IMG/VR virus record: IMGVR_UViG_3300035438_000178
Location: 1 to 61,720 of that record
Strand: one strand, 5' to 3'
Source of the DNA: a virus
Length of the DNA: 61,720 nt
This document shows positions 8,676-16,474 of the stretch, in pieces. A model generated the notes under the pieces. The model was given only the letters and a program-made list of their open reading frames with translations. It was not told the origin of the DNA and did no database searches. The position numbers and the translations under genes are program-made. Positions within the stretch are counted from its first letter, which is position 1; the number at the start of each line of letters is the position of its first letter.

Positions 8676-10103
8676 TTAACCGCGGAACAGTACGTGACGG
8701 TTCGCAGCGCGGGTTACCAAGTTGAACTCAGAACGATAGTTGAATTGCAAGTTATCGTCGTTCGTGTTGGTCACACCCAAGATAGAACCAGTCATCCAGT
8801 GCTCCATTTCACGGCTGTATCCGTTGGTAGCCTTGTAGTTCATTTCCAAAGCAGGAGCTTTATCTCCAGTCTTCGGGTCAGCTACGCTAATCATCGGAAT
8901 TGCAACACCATAATACTTTTGGTTGGTCATACCCAACAAGGTAGGCTCGTTCAACAATTTCCAGCCAGTTTTGTGGAAAGTGTAAGAACCACGCTTGAAG
9001 GAAGTGAATCCAAGCTTGATAGCAGCATCCTGAGCGTTGTTGTAGTTACCGAATGCTTGTCCACCAATAGTTGGATTAGCCGTAACAGTCGTAGCCAAGC
9101 CACGAGCAATCAAGTCGTCCAGATTCAAGTCTTGCTGACGGTTCAGGTACAAAGCGTATTCAGGAGAACCACCTTGCTTATCCAATTCCTTGATGATGTC
9201 ATCGAGGTCAGTCAAAGTAGAGGCATATCCGCTGTTAACGATACCACGGTCTTCGATAGCTGCGAAGTAACCTTCAGTACCAGCGATGTCACCATTGAAA
9301 TCGGCAGTCGTTGCAGTAGCAATTTCAGTGTTGGTTACTTGAGTTCCGAGAATCATCATCATCTCACGCTTGTCGAGGAAGCGCTGACGAGTGTCCATCT
9401 CAGACTTAACATACCAGCGGTAGTCACCACCACCTACGTCAATCCAGCCTACGTTGGTAGCTTGAGAACCAGTTACCTCATACTTCTCTTTAAGAATCAT
9501 ATAAGGGTTGGTACGCTTAACTACGTCGCTTTCCAAGTAACCGACGTTCTGTCCAGTTCCTTGAGCAAACATATTACCAACAATCGGCAATTGAACACCA
9601 GCAGTTGCTACAGAAGCGGTCAAACCACCAGTAGCCAAAGTACGCAAGGTTGCAGATGCAGTTGCGGCAGTGGTCAATTCACCAGTGCTGATAGCACTAA
9701 CGATTGCGCGGTCACGACCATTAATCAAAACGATGTCATTCAAACGCAGGTACTTAGCTGCTTGAGCCTTAACAGCATTCGTGTCGCCAGTAGCGGCAGA
9801 AGGCATATTGACAGTCAAGGTACGAACAGCAGTCGTAGCAGTAGCAGAGAAAGTAGCGTACTGAGAGGGGTGAAGACGAACTTCTTCCCAGTATTGTACT
9901 TCGTCAGCAACTCCGTTAGCACGGATAGAACCAGTCATCTGCAAGAAGCCCGTAATGGTTTGTGTACCATAGGTCTTAATCAGCATATCCCGGTTATCGG
10001 GCTTGTTTACTTGGTTAATAAAATCACCTAAAGAGGTGTACTTGGTTGGGTCCAAACGGCGAAAGCCATTATATGGAAACCCAGAGGGACTGTTTGTTGC
10101 CAT
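8676..10103 (-). CDS. Major capsid protein, HK97-like, 475 aa
   Basis: The size, the placement directly after an acidic scaffold-like gene and before a strong terminator, and the composition (Ala/Thr/Gly-rich, balanced charge) identify the major capsid protein. Visible segments include an N-terminal arm (residues about 1-60), a Thr/Ala-rich insertion (about 85-185) and helices near residues 255-275 (E-M-D-T-R-Q-R-F-L-D-K-R-E-M). The C-terminal part (R-S-E-F-N-L-V-T-R-A-A-N-R-H) fits the end of an HK97-type axial domain. The fold is inferred. A 445-codon open frame on the opposite strand is a codon-bias shadow. Confidence 0.8.
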   Translation of the reverse strand: MATNSPSGFPYNGFRRLDPTKYTSLGDFINQVNKPDNRDMLIKTYGTQTITGFLQMTGSIRANGVADEVQYWEEVRLHPSQYATFSATATTAVRTLTVNMPSAATGDTNAVKAQAAKYLRLNDIVLINGRDRAIVSAISTGELTTAATASATLRTLATGGLTASVATAGVQLPIVGNMFAQGTGQNVGYLESDVVKRTNPYMILKEKYEVTGSQATNVGWIDVGGGDYRWYVKSEMDTRQRFLDKREMMMILGTQVTNTEIATATTADFNGDIAGTEGYFAAIEDRGIVNSGYASTLTDLDDIIKELDKQGGSPEYALYLNRQQDLNLDDLIARGLATTVTANPTIGGQAFGNYNNAQDAAIKLGFTSFKRGSYTFHKTGWKLLNEPTLLGMTNQKYYGVAIPMISVADPKTGDKAPALEMNYKATNGYSREMEHWMTGSILGVTNTNDDNLQFNYRSEFNLVTRAANRHVLFRG

Positions 10104-10117
10104 TTAAGGTTAGTTTT

Positions 10118-11287
10118 TTATTTGAAACGTAAAATACCATCTCGACCTGATAATGCTTCCATTAACTGGGTAGCAAGCAAGTCTTGACCATTAGTTGCAG
10201 CAGGTGTCGGTGAACTGATGTCTACGTTCGCAGCCTTTGTAACGATGTTACGCTGTCCGTCGTGCATCCCTTGACGATAGACAGATTTTACAATCTCGTC
10301 GATATTGTCAATCAATGCACGATGCGAGTTCAACATCTCAAAATTCCACGAGCCATCTGGTGAAACATACTGGTCGAAAAATTCGTCCAACTTCGCATTC
10401 TTCTGTTTGAGAGTAGACTTGTATTCCTGCGGAATGCCAAACTTGAATTCGCTATCGCCACCCAAGTCAAAATCAAGAGTTTCCATAAGGTCAACCTCTT
10501 GCGACATCGTAGAAATCCAATTGCTATCAATCGGGCTTTCAACTTCCTGCGTTGTTGAACTTTGCACGTCAGGCAACATATAAGAGTCGCGAATCTCATT
10601 AATTGCTTTTCGTGCTTCTTCGGCGTCAATCTTAAGCTGTAACGAAGACAGTCGGACTTCATCATCAGAGTACATTTCGGAATCGACTTTGTACTTTGAA
10701 TTTACTAGAAGTTGAATTTCATCCGGAGCAAGGTTTGGATACTTCGTCGACATTTGTAGACGAACAGCCGTAACATCATCCATTTCAGACGGGTTTAGGC
10801 TTTGGTATTTAAACCAATCCTCAGGAGAACGACCAGTCTTCGAAACGAAATCTGCAATAACAGATACACGCTCATCGACATCAGCCTTACGTTGCTGTTG
10901 AAGCATATTAGCGATAGCATCTACGCTGTCAATTGTCATACCAAGCTTTTCGCTCAGATAGGTGGCAATTGCAGATTCGATTTCGCTATCGGAAATATCG
11001 TCATCAGCAGACGTTTGAGGTTCGTTAGGTAAAGAACTTCCTGTAGTCTGTTGCGGCTCTACAGGGGCAGCCGTTGGTGCATCAGGTGTAGCAGTTGTTT
11101 CTGCTACTGGAGGAACTGGATTGTCTCCAAGTCCCAACGCTGAAGCATCAAAATCAGCGGGGCGATTAAAAATAGAATCAGGACTGTCTATAGACTGAGG
11201 AGTGACATCAGGTCGGCTCAAATCTACAGGCGGCTCATTCGTAATGTTAATACCACCAGCTTTAAGTACATCTTCCAAAGAATCCAT
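10118..11287 (-). CDS. Putative capsid scaffold protein, 389 aa
   Basis: It lies 14 bases upstream of the capsid gene, the usual scaffold position. The protein is strongly acidic; residues about 30-100 are Pro/Thr/Asp-rich and probably disordered, and the rest is helical with many Asp, Glu, Gln and Ser. The basic C-terminal end (G-R-D-G-I-L-R-F-K) could contact the capsid protein, as in other scaffolds. There is no recognisable protease motif, so processing would need another enzyme. Confidence 0.65.
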   Translation of the reverse strand: MDSLEDVLKAGGINITNEPPVDLSRPDVTPQSIDSPDSIFNRPADFDASALGLGDNPVPPVAETTATPDAPTAAPVEPQQTTGSSLPNEPQTSADDDISDSEIESAIATYLSEKLGMTIDSVDAIANMLQQQRKADVDERVSVIADFVSKTGRSPEDWFKYQSLNPSEMDDVTAVRLQMSTKYPNLAPDEIQLLVNSKYKVDSEMYSDDEVRLSSLQLKIDAEEARKAINEIRDSYMLPDVQSSTTQEVESPIDSNWISTMSQEVDLMETLDFDLGGDSEFKFGIPQEYKSTLKQKNAKLDEFFDQYVSPDGSWNFEMLNSHRALIDNIDEIVKSVYRQGMHDGQRNIVTKAANVDISSPTPAATNGQDLLATQLMEALSGRDGILRFK

Positions 11288-11336
11288 TTGAATTATATTT
11301 AGTTACGGGTCAAAGTTAAACAAAAACTTTAATCAT

Positions 11337-11660
11337 TTAAATACCACGAGTATAGCTCTGAGATTTAGGTGGCATCTTCTTATCTGCCCCTGCTCCTCCC
11401 CAGAATGCTCTGTTTGCCCAGTAAGCAGCACTCATCATTCCTTTAGAGATATTCTTTGCGTGGCGAGCTTTAAATGACTTGCGTGCTTCAGGAGAATAGT
11501 TGTGCCCCATCTTCTGGTCGCCAAAACGGATGAGACGAACTTTGTCGCCAACCTTAGCAAGCACAATACCTTTCTTAGTAGGGTGTGATGGTGTCTTCTT
11601 CCATTTGTTGACACCAGACAGCCCGTACTTCTTGAGCATATTTTTAATTCTGTCTTCCAT
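11337..11660 (-). CDS. Conserved basic virion-cluster protein, 107 aa
   Basis: The segments L-K-K-Y-G-L-S-G-V-N-K-W-K-K-T-P-S-H-P-T-K and S-F-K-A-R-H-A-K-N-I with M-S-A-A-Y-W-A-N-R form a pattern I associate with small conserved proteins of marine and Bacteroidota podoviruses. The protein is highly basic and could bind DNA or line the capsid. The family function is unknown. It starts a transcript after the terminator at 11685-11706 and precedes the scaffold gene. Confidence 0.6.
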   Translation of the reverse strand: MEDRIKNMLKKYGLSGVNKWKKTPSHPTKKGIVLAKVGDKVRLIRFGDQKMGHNYSPEARKSFKARHAKNISKGMMSAAYWANRAFWGGAGADKKMPPKSQSYTRGI

Positions 11661-11684
11661 ATCACAAATTTATATAAAAAAGAA

Positions 11685-11706
11685 ACCCTCCTTTTTAGGG
11701 GAGGGT
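11685..11706 (-). terminator. Intrinsic terminator upstream of the scaffold/capsid transcript
   Basis: ACCCTCC (11685-11691) pairs with GGAGGGT (11700-11706) around an eight-base loop. On the minus strand it is followed by TTCTTTTTTAT. It ends the fibre transcript before the scaffold and capsid genes; a TAAATTTG element just below it could restart transcription. Confidence 0.8.
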
Positions 11707-11750
11707 CGACGAATCCTAATTACCCTTGTAGAAACGTCTAGCGGAGAATC

Positions 11751-12002
11751 CTACTTGCTCCGTTTGATTTCGCCTGTACGGATGTCGATGTTTCCGGCTC
11801 CATACTTATCGGCTAACTTTTTCTTGATGGATTCGATGTGCTCAGACATAACCTTCCATTTGTCGTATTGTTTTCCAATCTCTTCTTCCAATGAGAGCTT
11901 TTGGATTGACAGCTTTGCAATCTCCGCTTCGATTGGCGCAATAGATGAAAGAGAAGATGTGATTTCAGACAACTCCTCAGGAGTAATGTGGTCTTGTTCC
12001 AT
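11751..12002 (-). CDS. Small coiled-coil protein, 83 aa
   Basis: I chose the ATG at 12002; an upstream in-frame TTG at 12020 would overlap the promoter-like box. Nearly the whole protein is one acidic helix with heptad-like leucines and isoleucines (residues 9-65), ending in a basic tail (T-G-E-I-K-R-S-K). Such proteins in fibre clusters can act as assembly factors, but nothing specific identifies this one. Confidence 0.55.
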   Translation of the reverse strand: MEQDHITPEELSEITSSLSSIAPIEAEIAKLSIQKLSLEEEIGKQYDKWKVMSEHIESIKKKLADKYGAGNIDIRTGEIKRSK

Positions 12003-12017
12003 TGTATTTGATTTGTT

Positions 12018-12025
12018 CAAAGATA
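12018..12025 (-). promoter_or_regulatory. Late promoter -7 box (TATCTTTG)
   Basis: Minus-strand TATCTTTG lies 15 bases before the ATG at 12002. The nearest TTG upstream is 14 bases away, shorter than the 19-21 bases seen in the early promoters. Confidence 0.45.
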
Positions 12026-12364
12026 CTATTTATTCAATACAACATTACGACGTGATGGAGTAATTCGCTCCTTAATCATCTTATCCAAGTATGTCTTTAG
12101 TTGAAGAGCATATGCTTCGCTAATCTTAGACGTAACCCATTCTTCTACCTTTGCGCTAGTCAATTCTGATAAAGGAATAAACCCTTCACTAGAGATTGAA
12201 CTAGTGTCTAAGTCTGTCGCTCCGTTTGTGGATACAGTAATTAGAGGATTGTCTTTACTCTTAGCAGTGTATGACCAATGCACACGAACCACAACATCAG
12301 TTAATCCATTGTGACTTGTTAAAACCTCAAGGTTCTTACAGGTCCAGAAGTATTCGTTTTCCAT
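12026..12364 (-). CDS. Small phage protein of unknown function, 112 aa
   Basis: The N-terminal half is beta-rich (T-D-V-V-V-R-V-H-W-S-Y-T-A) and the C-terminal half helical (residues about 65-100, ending in K-E-R-I-T-P-S-R-R-N-V-V). The V-x-V-H-W-x-Y pattern recurs in small phage structural-region proteins I have seen, but I cannot name the family. It sits between the repeat fibre and the coiled-coil protein. Confidence 0.5.
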   Translation of the reverse strand: MENEYFWTCKNLEVLTSHNGLTDVVVRVHWSYTAKSKDNPLITVSTNGATDLDTSSISSEGFIPLSELTSAKVEEWVTSKISEAYALQLKTYLDKMIKERITPSRRNVVLNK

Positions 12365-12393
12365 AGTGTTATATTATTTCATAAAGATACAAA

Positions 12394-14169
12394 TCAACCA
12401 ACAGCATCAATATAACTTAGTGCAGCGTAGGTTATGTCTGGGGCAGTTCCAGAAGACAATTCCTGTACGTGCAACTCAATAGTGTCGCCAGTGTCTACTG
12501 TAGAATCTGCTGAAGGTATGTGGAATGAAAACGTGGTATATGGAACCTCTGATGTTCCGTACATATAACCAACCCAATAACTTTCTGAATCTGCAACATC
12601 GGTAGTGTTAGTAACATTGTAAAGCTTATACTTAAACATTCTAAACTGAGGACCAGTCTGTGTGCTTTCAACTTCAAAGGTTACAATGAAGTATCCTCTG
12701 TTGTCTGCTGAAAGGTCTTTATTGACTCCAACACGTATGTTTGTACCATTCAAGACAACCATAGCCCACGTAGATGGGACTACAAATGGTGTTGCGTAGT
12801 CACGTGCGTACTCGGCATCTCCGGGAGTTGCAGTTACTGGAATTGATGCGTCTATAGTAATGCTGTCCGTTGTTGCGTTTGTGGTCAGTACAATATTAGA
12901 ACCTGCGACTAACGTCAGTGTATCGTTATTCGTGTCAGCAACAACCGTACTTTGACCAGCGACTGCTACATTCTTAAAGATAGCTTGTGCAGAACCGGGG
13001 TCTGTATTTGACAGCGTTATATCGTTAGCAAGCGTTGTTGCAGAAATACCGCTACCGGGCTTAATGGTAAATGTATCGTTGTTAGACGAGGCTGTTATAG
13101 TTGTCTGTGTGGGTACTGCAATGTTCTTAAATATATTCTGAGAAGACCCCCTGTCGTTATTGGTAACAGTGATACTGCCACTTGAAGTGATAGGGCCACC
13201 AGAGACAGACATACCAGTACCAGCAGTTAATCCTACTGAAGTCACCGTTCCTGCATACTGGTCTGCCGAGGTAACCGTGAAGTTAGGATACGTGCCAGTT
13301 ACTACAGAAGTGCCAGCTCCAGTGATAGATACAATCTGGTCTGGTGCGCTGTTGGTAACTGTAAGTGTATCTGTAGTATCGTTAGTGGTAATAGTAATTC
13401 CCGTGCCAGACGACATCGTAAGCGTATCGTTGTTACTATCTGCTACAATTGTATTCTGACCAGCTACGGCTATGTTCTTAAAGATATTCTGAGAGGAACC
13501 CCTATCGTTGTTTGTAACTGTAAAACTTGGGTAAGCCCCAGTTACTGATATACCAGTTCCAGAGGCGATAGATACTGTTTGGTCAGGTGCGCTGTTAGTT
13601 ATTGTCAGCGTATCCGTTGTTGCGTTTGTGGTCAGGGTAATCCCAGTCCCTGCTGCTGTAGTAAGTGTGTCGTTGTTAGAGTCTGCTACAATTGTAGATT
13701 GACCAGCAACAGCAAAGTTCTTGAATATGTTCTGCGCTGAACCAGTATCTGTATTTGTTACGGTAATACTACCACTCGTGGTAATAGGACCTCCAGAGAC
13801 AGATATACCAGTACCTGCTGTAAGGTCTACAGAGGTAACCGTACCACCACCGCCGCCACCGCCTGTAGCGTTTATGGTAATCGTATCTGTTGTAGCATCT
13901 GTGGTAATCGTCACGTTTGAACCAGCAACTAACGTGAGGGTATCGTTGTTAGTATCAGCCACTACTGTAGACTGACCTGCGACTGCTACATTCTTAAATA
14001 TGTTCTGGTCTGAACCCTTGTCAGTGTTATTAACCGTGATGCTTCCGCTTGTGGTAATAGGACCTCCAGAGACAGACATACCAGTACCTGCCGTAAGATT
14101 AACAGATGTAACAGTCCCGTCATTCAACAAGTCAAGATTGTTAGTAAATGGATTAAATTGAACTTTCAT
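12394..14169 (-). CDS. Repeat-containing tail fibre protein, 591 aa
   Basis: The N-terminal F-N-P-F-T-N-N-L-D-L-L motif is typical of phage fibre attachment regions. Residues about 20-420 are five imperfect units with the core I-F-K-N-x-A-V-x-x-Q-x-T and N-N-D-T-x-T, joined by Gly/Thr-rich segments such as T-A-G-T-G-M-S-V-S-G-G-P-I-T. These predict a trimeric beta fibre shaft. The last 170 residues have no repeats, more aromatic and charged residues, and are probably the receptor-binding tip. The repeats are also similar at DNA level, so unit number could change by recombination. Confidence 0.7.
   Translation of the reverse strand: MKVQFNPFTNNLDLLNDGTVTSVNLTAGTGMSVSGGPITTSGSITVNNTDKGSDQNIFKNVAVAGQSTVVADTNNDTLTLVAGSNVTITTDATTDTITINATGGGGGGGTVTSVDLTAGTGISVSGGPITTSGSITVTNTDTGSAQNIFKNFAVAGQSTIVADSNNDTLTTAAGTGITLTTNATTDTLTITNSAPDQTVSIASGTGISVTGAYPSFTVTNNDRGSSQNIFKNIAVAGQNTIVADSNNDTLTMSSGTGITITTNDTTDTLTVTNSAPDQIVSITGAGTSVVTGTYPNFTVTSADQYAGTVTSVGLTAGTGMSVSGGPITSSGSITVTNNDRGSSQNIFKNIAVPTQTTITASSNNDTFTIKPGSGISATTLANDITLSNTDPGSAQAIFKNVAVAGQSTVVADTNNDTLTLVAGSNIVLTTNATTDSITIDASIPVTATPGDAEYARDYATPFVVPSTWAMVVLNGTNIRVGVNKDLSADNRGYFIVTFEVESTQTGPQFRMFKYKLYNVTNTTDVADSESYWVGYMYGTSEVPYTTFSFHIPSADSTVDTGDTIELHVQELSSGTAPDITYAALSYIDAVG
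12960..14020 (-). repeat. Five imperfect repeats inside the fibre gene
   Basis: Versions of the block encoding I-F-K-N-x-A-V-A-G-Q-x-T-x-V-A-D occur near 12,972, 13,123, 13,474, 13,721 and 13,990. Spacing varies from about 150 to 350 bases. Codons differ between copies, so the repeats are old or under diversifying drift, yet still share runs long enough for homologous pairing. Confidence 0.7.
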
Positions 14170-14363
14170 AAAGTTTGAGTGACGCTTATTAGATTTCCAG
14201 AAGAGTAAACTAGAGCAAGACTACAAACAGTAACTCCATCCAATTTATATACAACAGATGTCATATCTGTGCCAGTATACCCCATCTCAACAGAGTTGTA
14301 CGTAGGAATCTTGAATCCTATAACGCTATCAACCCACGGGTAGTTCTGATTCCCTATTTGCAT
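14166..14363 (-). CDS. Small virion-cluster protein, 65 aa
   Basis: A compact beta-rich protein with Y-P-W-V-D-S-V-I-G-F-K-I-P-T-Y-N. The ATG-stop overlap with the downstream fibre gene (4 bases) and the 35-base overlap with the upstream gene show tight packing. It is probably a fibre accessory or chaperone. No family recognised. Confidence 0.5.
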   Translation of the reverse strand: MQIGNQNYPWVDSVIGFKIPTYNSVEMGYTGTDMTSVVYKLDGVTVCSLALVYSSGNLISVTQTL

Positions 14364-14529
14364 CTTCTTGTTGTTTTAACAATTCTTCAAGTTGAATTTG
14401 ACAATCTTTAATATTCATACTTGCCTTCTCTATCTCATCCATATCACCGACAGATAATGCTCCAGCCAATATAGTATTCAAGAATTGTAGGCGCTTGTAC
14501 AGAAGGTCAATTTTTACAGATGGTTCCAT
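14329..14529 (-). CDS. Small helical protein, 66 aa
   Basis: The protein is one long acidic amphipathic helix (residues 5-55) with a charged C terminus. It overlaps the next gene by 35 bases in another frame. The spacing of one base from the upstream beta-propeller-like gene indicates co-translation. Possible fibre assembly factor; function unknown. Confidence 0.5.
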   Translation of the reverse strand: MEPSVKIDLLYKRLQFLNTILAGALSVGDMDEIEKASMNIKDCQIQLEELLKQQEDANRESELPVG

Positions 14530-14530
14530 A

Positions 14531-15955
14531 TTAGTAAATCATTATACGTCTAAGTGCAGTTGTTGTATTTCCCAAATAGTAAACCCAGTCAATAACGTCT
14601 CCTCCAGCACCATCATCATAAGATACTGTAAACATCTTATCTCCAACTACAGCAGTAGACTGAGGATAGAAGTCAGTGGTAAAACCAGTAATCTCATTAT
14701 CTACCACATTATAGTAAAAGAATCGACCAGTGCTTTCCTTCATACCATATATTCTTGGGCCATCAATATCCCAGCAAGAACCAGTAGTAAATGTTTCACC
14801 CGGTCTTTGATAAGATATCGTAGCCCAAGTATTTAGTGCAATATCATATCTATGCAAATCTGCCGTACCAGCGCCACGGAACGAGTATATAAACCTTCCG
14901 TCTAAAATATTAGCGTTTTCATTGGACCAAAAAGAATCTCCTGTCTTAGACACCCAGTTTCCTGACATACCAGTACCCGGAGCAGCAGCACGAGCAGCAG
15001 TAGGCGCTAATGTAGTCCAAGTATTAGCAGAGATAGAATACCTATACATAGTTACTGCACCATTACCAAGAAGGTATAAATAGTCATCATTGCCTTCAAT
15101 GGCATACTGAGAAGTAGCATCTGGGTTTGTAGTCCAAGCTGCTGAAACTGTCAGTACAGTACCAGTATTAGATGCAATACTCCTTACTTGTCCAATGCCT
15201 GTCCCTGCTGTAATACTAACTTGGTAGTTAGACCACTGGTTAGTAGTCCAAGCTTTTATTGAATTTGTTAAAGTTGTAGCGCCTCCAGCTGTAGCTGTTC
15301 CTGTTGCAAATGCTCCGACATAAGATGGAGTACCAACAAGGCGTCCATCAGTTCCCCAAGTTGCTGGAAGACCAGTTGTGGTTAAGGAAGTTAGTGTACC
15401 AGTAACTAAGTCATATGACCTGATAACTCCAGCAACTAAAGCTGTGTATGCATTAAATACATAATATACACCAGAGTCAATTTTAAATGTAGAAGATGCA
15501 GGAGTTGCAACTGGAAGTGCAGAGTCAAGCGTTATTACGTTAGTACCGCCGGGAACAATGTCAACACGAGTAATTGTCCTACGAAGACCAGTCACACTTG
15601 CCCCAGTCTGGAACCATACAGTCCGTCCTTCTAACTTACCTGTAATGTTTGTAGTCAGAGTAATTGTAGTAGTAGTTCCACCAGTAGCGGTAAGCGTATT
15701 TGACCACAAGCCCCAAGAACCACAAGCTCCAGCGGCAAATGTTCCACCAAGCGCAAAAGAAGGAAGAATCTGAAATGCATCTTCATTAACATCATACAGT
15801 GCTGGAGAGCCTGTATTGAATACGTGCAATGCTGTACGTCTTGTGCCAAGAGGGTCTTTGATGATAAAAGAACCAGCAACAGTAGCTGTTACTGCCGGAG
15901 TCATCATCTGAAACTCCTTACGATGGAGAAGACGTTTGTTATTTTGATAAGCCAT
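14531..15955 (-). CDS. Putative beta-propeller adhesin, 474 aa
   Basis: Repeated blocks of about 50-60 residues with Y-x-Y-x-x-x-x-N-x-W-x-x-L (for example M-Y-R-Y-S-I-S-A-N-T-W-T-T-L and H-R-Y-D-I-A-L-N-T-W-A-T-I) are Kelch-like. A Gly/Thr-rich stretch at residues 70-180 and aromatic loops suit glycan recognition. The gene lies among fibre genes and overlaps its neighbour by one base. It is probably a host surface-binding module; enzymatic activity is not indicated. Confidence 0.6.
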   Translation of the reverse strand: MAYQNNKRLLHRKEFQMMTPAVTATVAGSFIIKDPLGTRRTALHVFNTGSPALYDVNEDAFQILPSFALGGTFAAGACGSWGLWSNTLTATGGTTTTITLTTNITGKLEGRTVWFQTGASVTGLRRTITRVDIVPGGTNVITLDSALPVATPASSTFKIDSGVYYVFNAYTALVAGVIRSYDLVTGTLTSLTTTGLPATWGTDGRLVGTPSYVGAFATGTATAGGATTLTNSIKAWTTNQWSNYQVSITAGTGIGQVRSIASNTGTVLTVSAAWTTNPDATSQYAIEGNDDYLYLLGNGAVTMYRYSISANTWTTLAPTAARAAAPGTGMSGNWVSKTGDSFWSNENANILDGRFIYSFRGAGTADLHRYDIALNTWATISYQRPGETFTTGSCWDIDGPRIYGMKESTGRFFYYNVVDNEITGFTTDFYPQSTAVVGDKMFTVSYDDGAGGDVIDWVYYLGNTTTALRRIMIY

Positions 15956-16470
15956 TATCCTACGTTGTTAATGTTAGAATTGATTGCGGTTAAGTTATCC
16001 CAGTTTTTAACCTCTGTGTTAGCACTCCAACCGCCTAACGCTGATAAGTTGGACAGTGTTGACATATTAGGCGTAGAAAGTGGAGTAACACGAAGGTCAG
16101 CAGATATACCTCTTACAGCAGCTAAGAATTCAAGACGAGTAGAAATCTCATACAGAGCGTCTAATACCTCATTACTTGCTCCGGACAGTCCATTGTCGTA
16201 GTAGATAAGCAACTCGTCAGAGTTGCTCATAAACGTACCAAAAAAATTAGCTATGGAAGATAAAGATGGAGTTGAAAAGAATAAGGTATTATAGTTTGTC
16301 TGAGTGACCAGCTGCTTCGTATTAGAGAAATTGTAAACAACTGTCTGAAGAGTACCGTTGTTTATAATCAACAGCCTCTCCTTCTCTAATGGATTTGACG
16401 CAGTGAATTCATTAAAAGTAATGGTGCTCGCACCAACATTAATTGTGTAGTCTGTTATTACTCTTTTCAT
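15955..16470 (-). CDS. Fibre-cluster structural protein, 171 aa
   Basis: The N-terminal 60 residues (K-R-V-I-T-D-Y-T-I-N-V-G-A-S-T-I-T-F) form a small beta domain resembling attachment domains of fibre proteins. The C terminus is helical then Asn/Ser-rich. It is coupled to the propeller gene by a one-base overlap, so it may anchor that adhesin to the virion. Confidence 0.45.
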   Translation of the reverse strand: MKRVITDYTINVGASTITFNEFTASNPLEKERLLIINNGTLQTVVYNFSNTKQLVTQTNYNTLFFSTPSLSSIANFFGTFMSNSDELLIYYDNGLSGASNEVLDALYEISTRLEFLAAVRGISADLRVTPLSTPNMSTLSNLSALGGWSANTEVKNWDNLTAINSNINNVG

Positions 16471-16474
16471 ATTA

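Noticed and set aside
8642-8682. CTGATGA next to the capsid terminator as a second hammerhead
   Set aside because: On the minus strand CTGATGA precedes the terminator stem, but the required GAAA after stem II and the third stem are absent.
8694-10031. 445-codon open frame on the plus strand opposite the major capsid gene
   Set aside because: It is exactly antisense to a strongly supported capsid gene with promoter and terminator context on the other strand, and its translation is Ser/Thr/Val-rich without domain features; it is a codon-bias shadow.
12960-14020. Possible CRISPR array
   Set aside because: The repeats are imperfect, unevenly spaced and in frame within a fibre gene; there are no cas genes.
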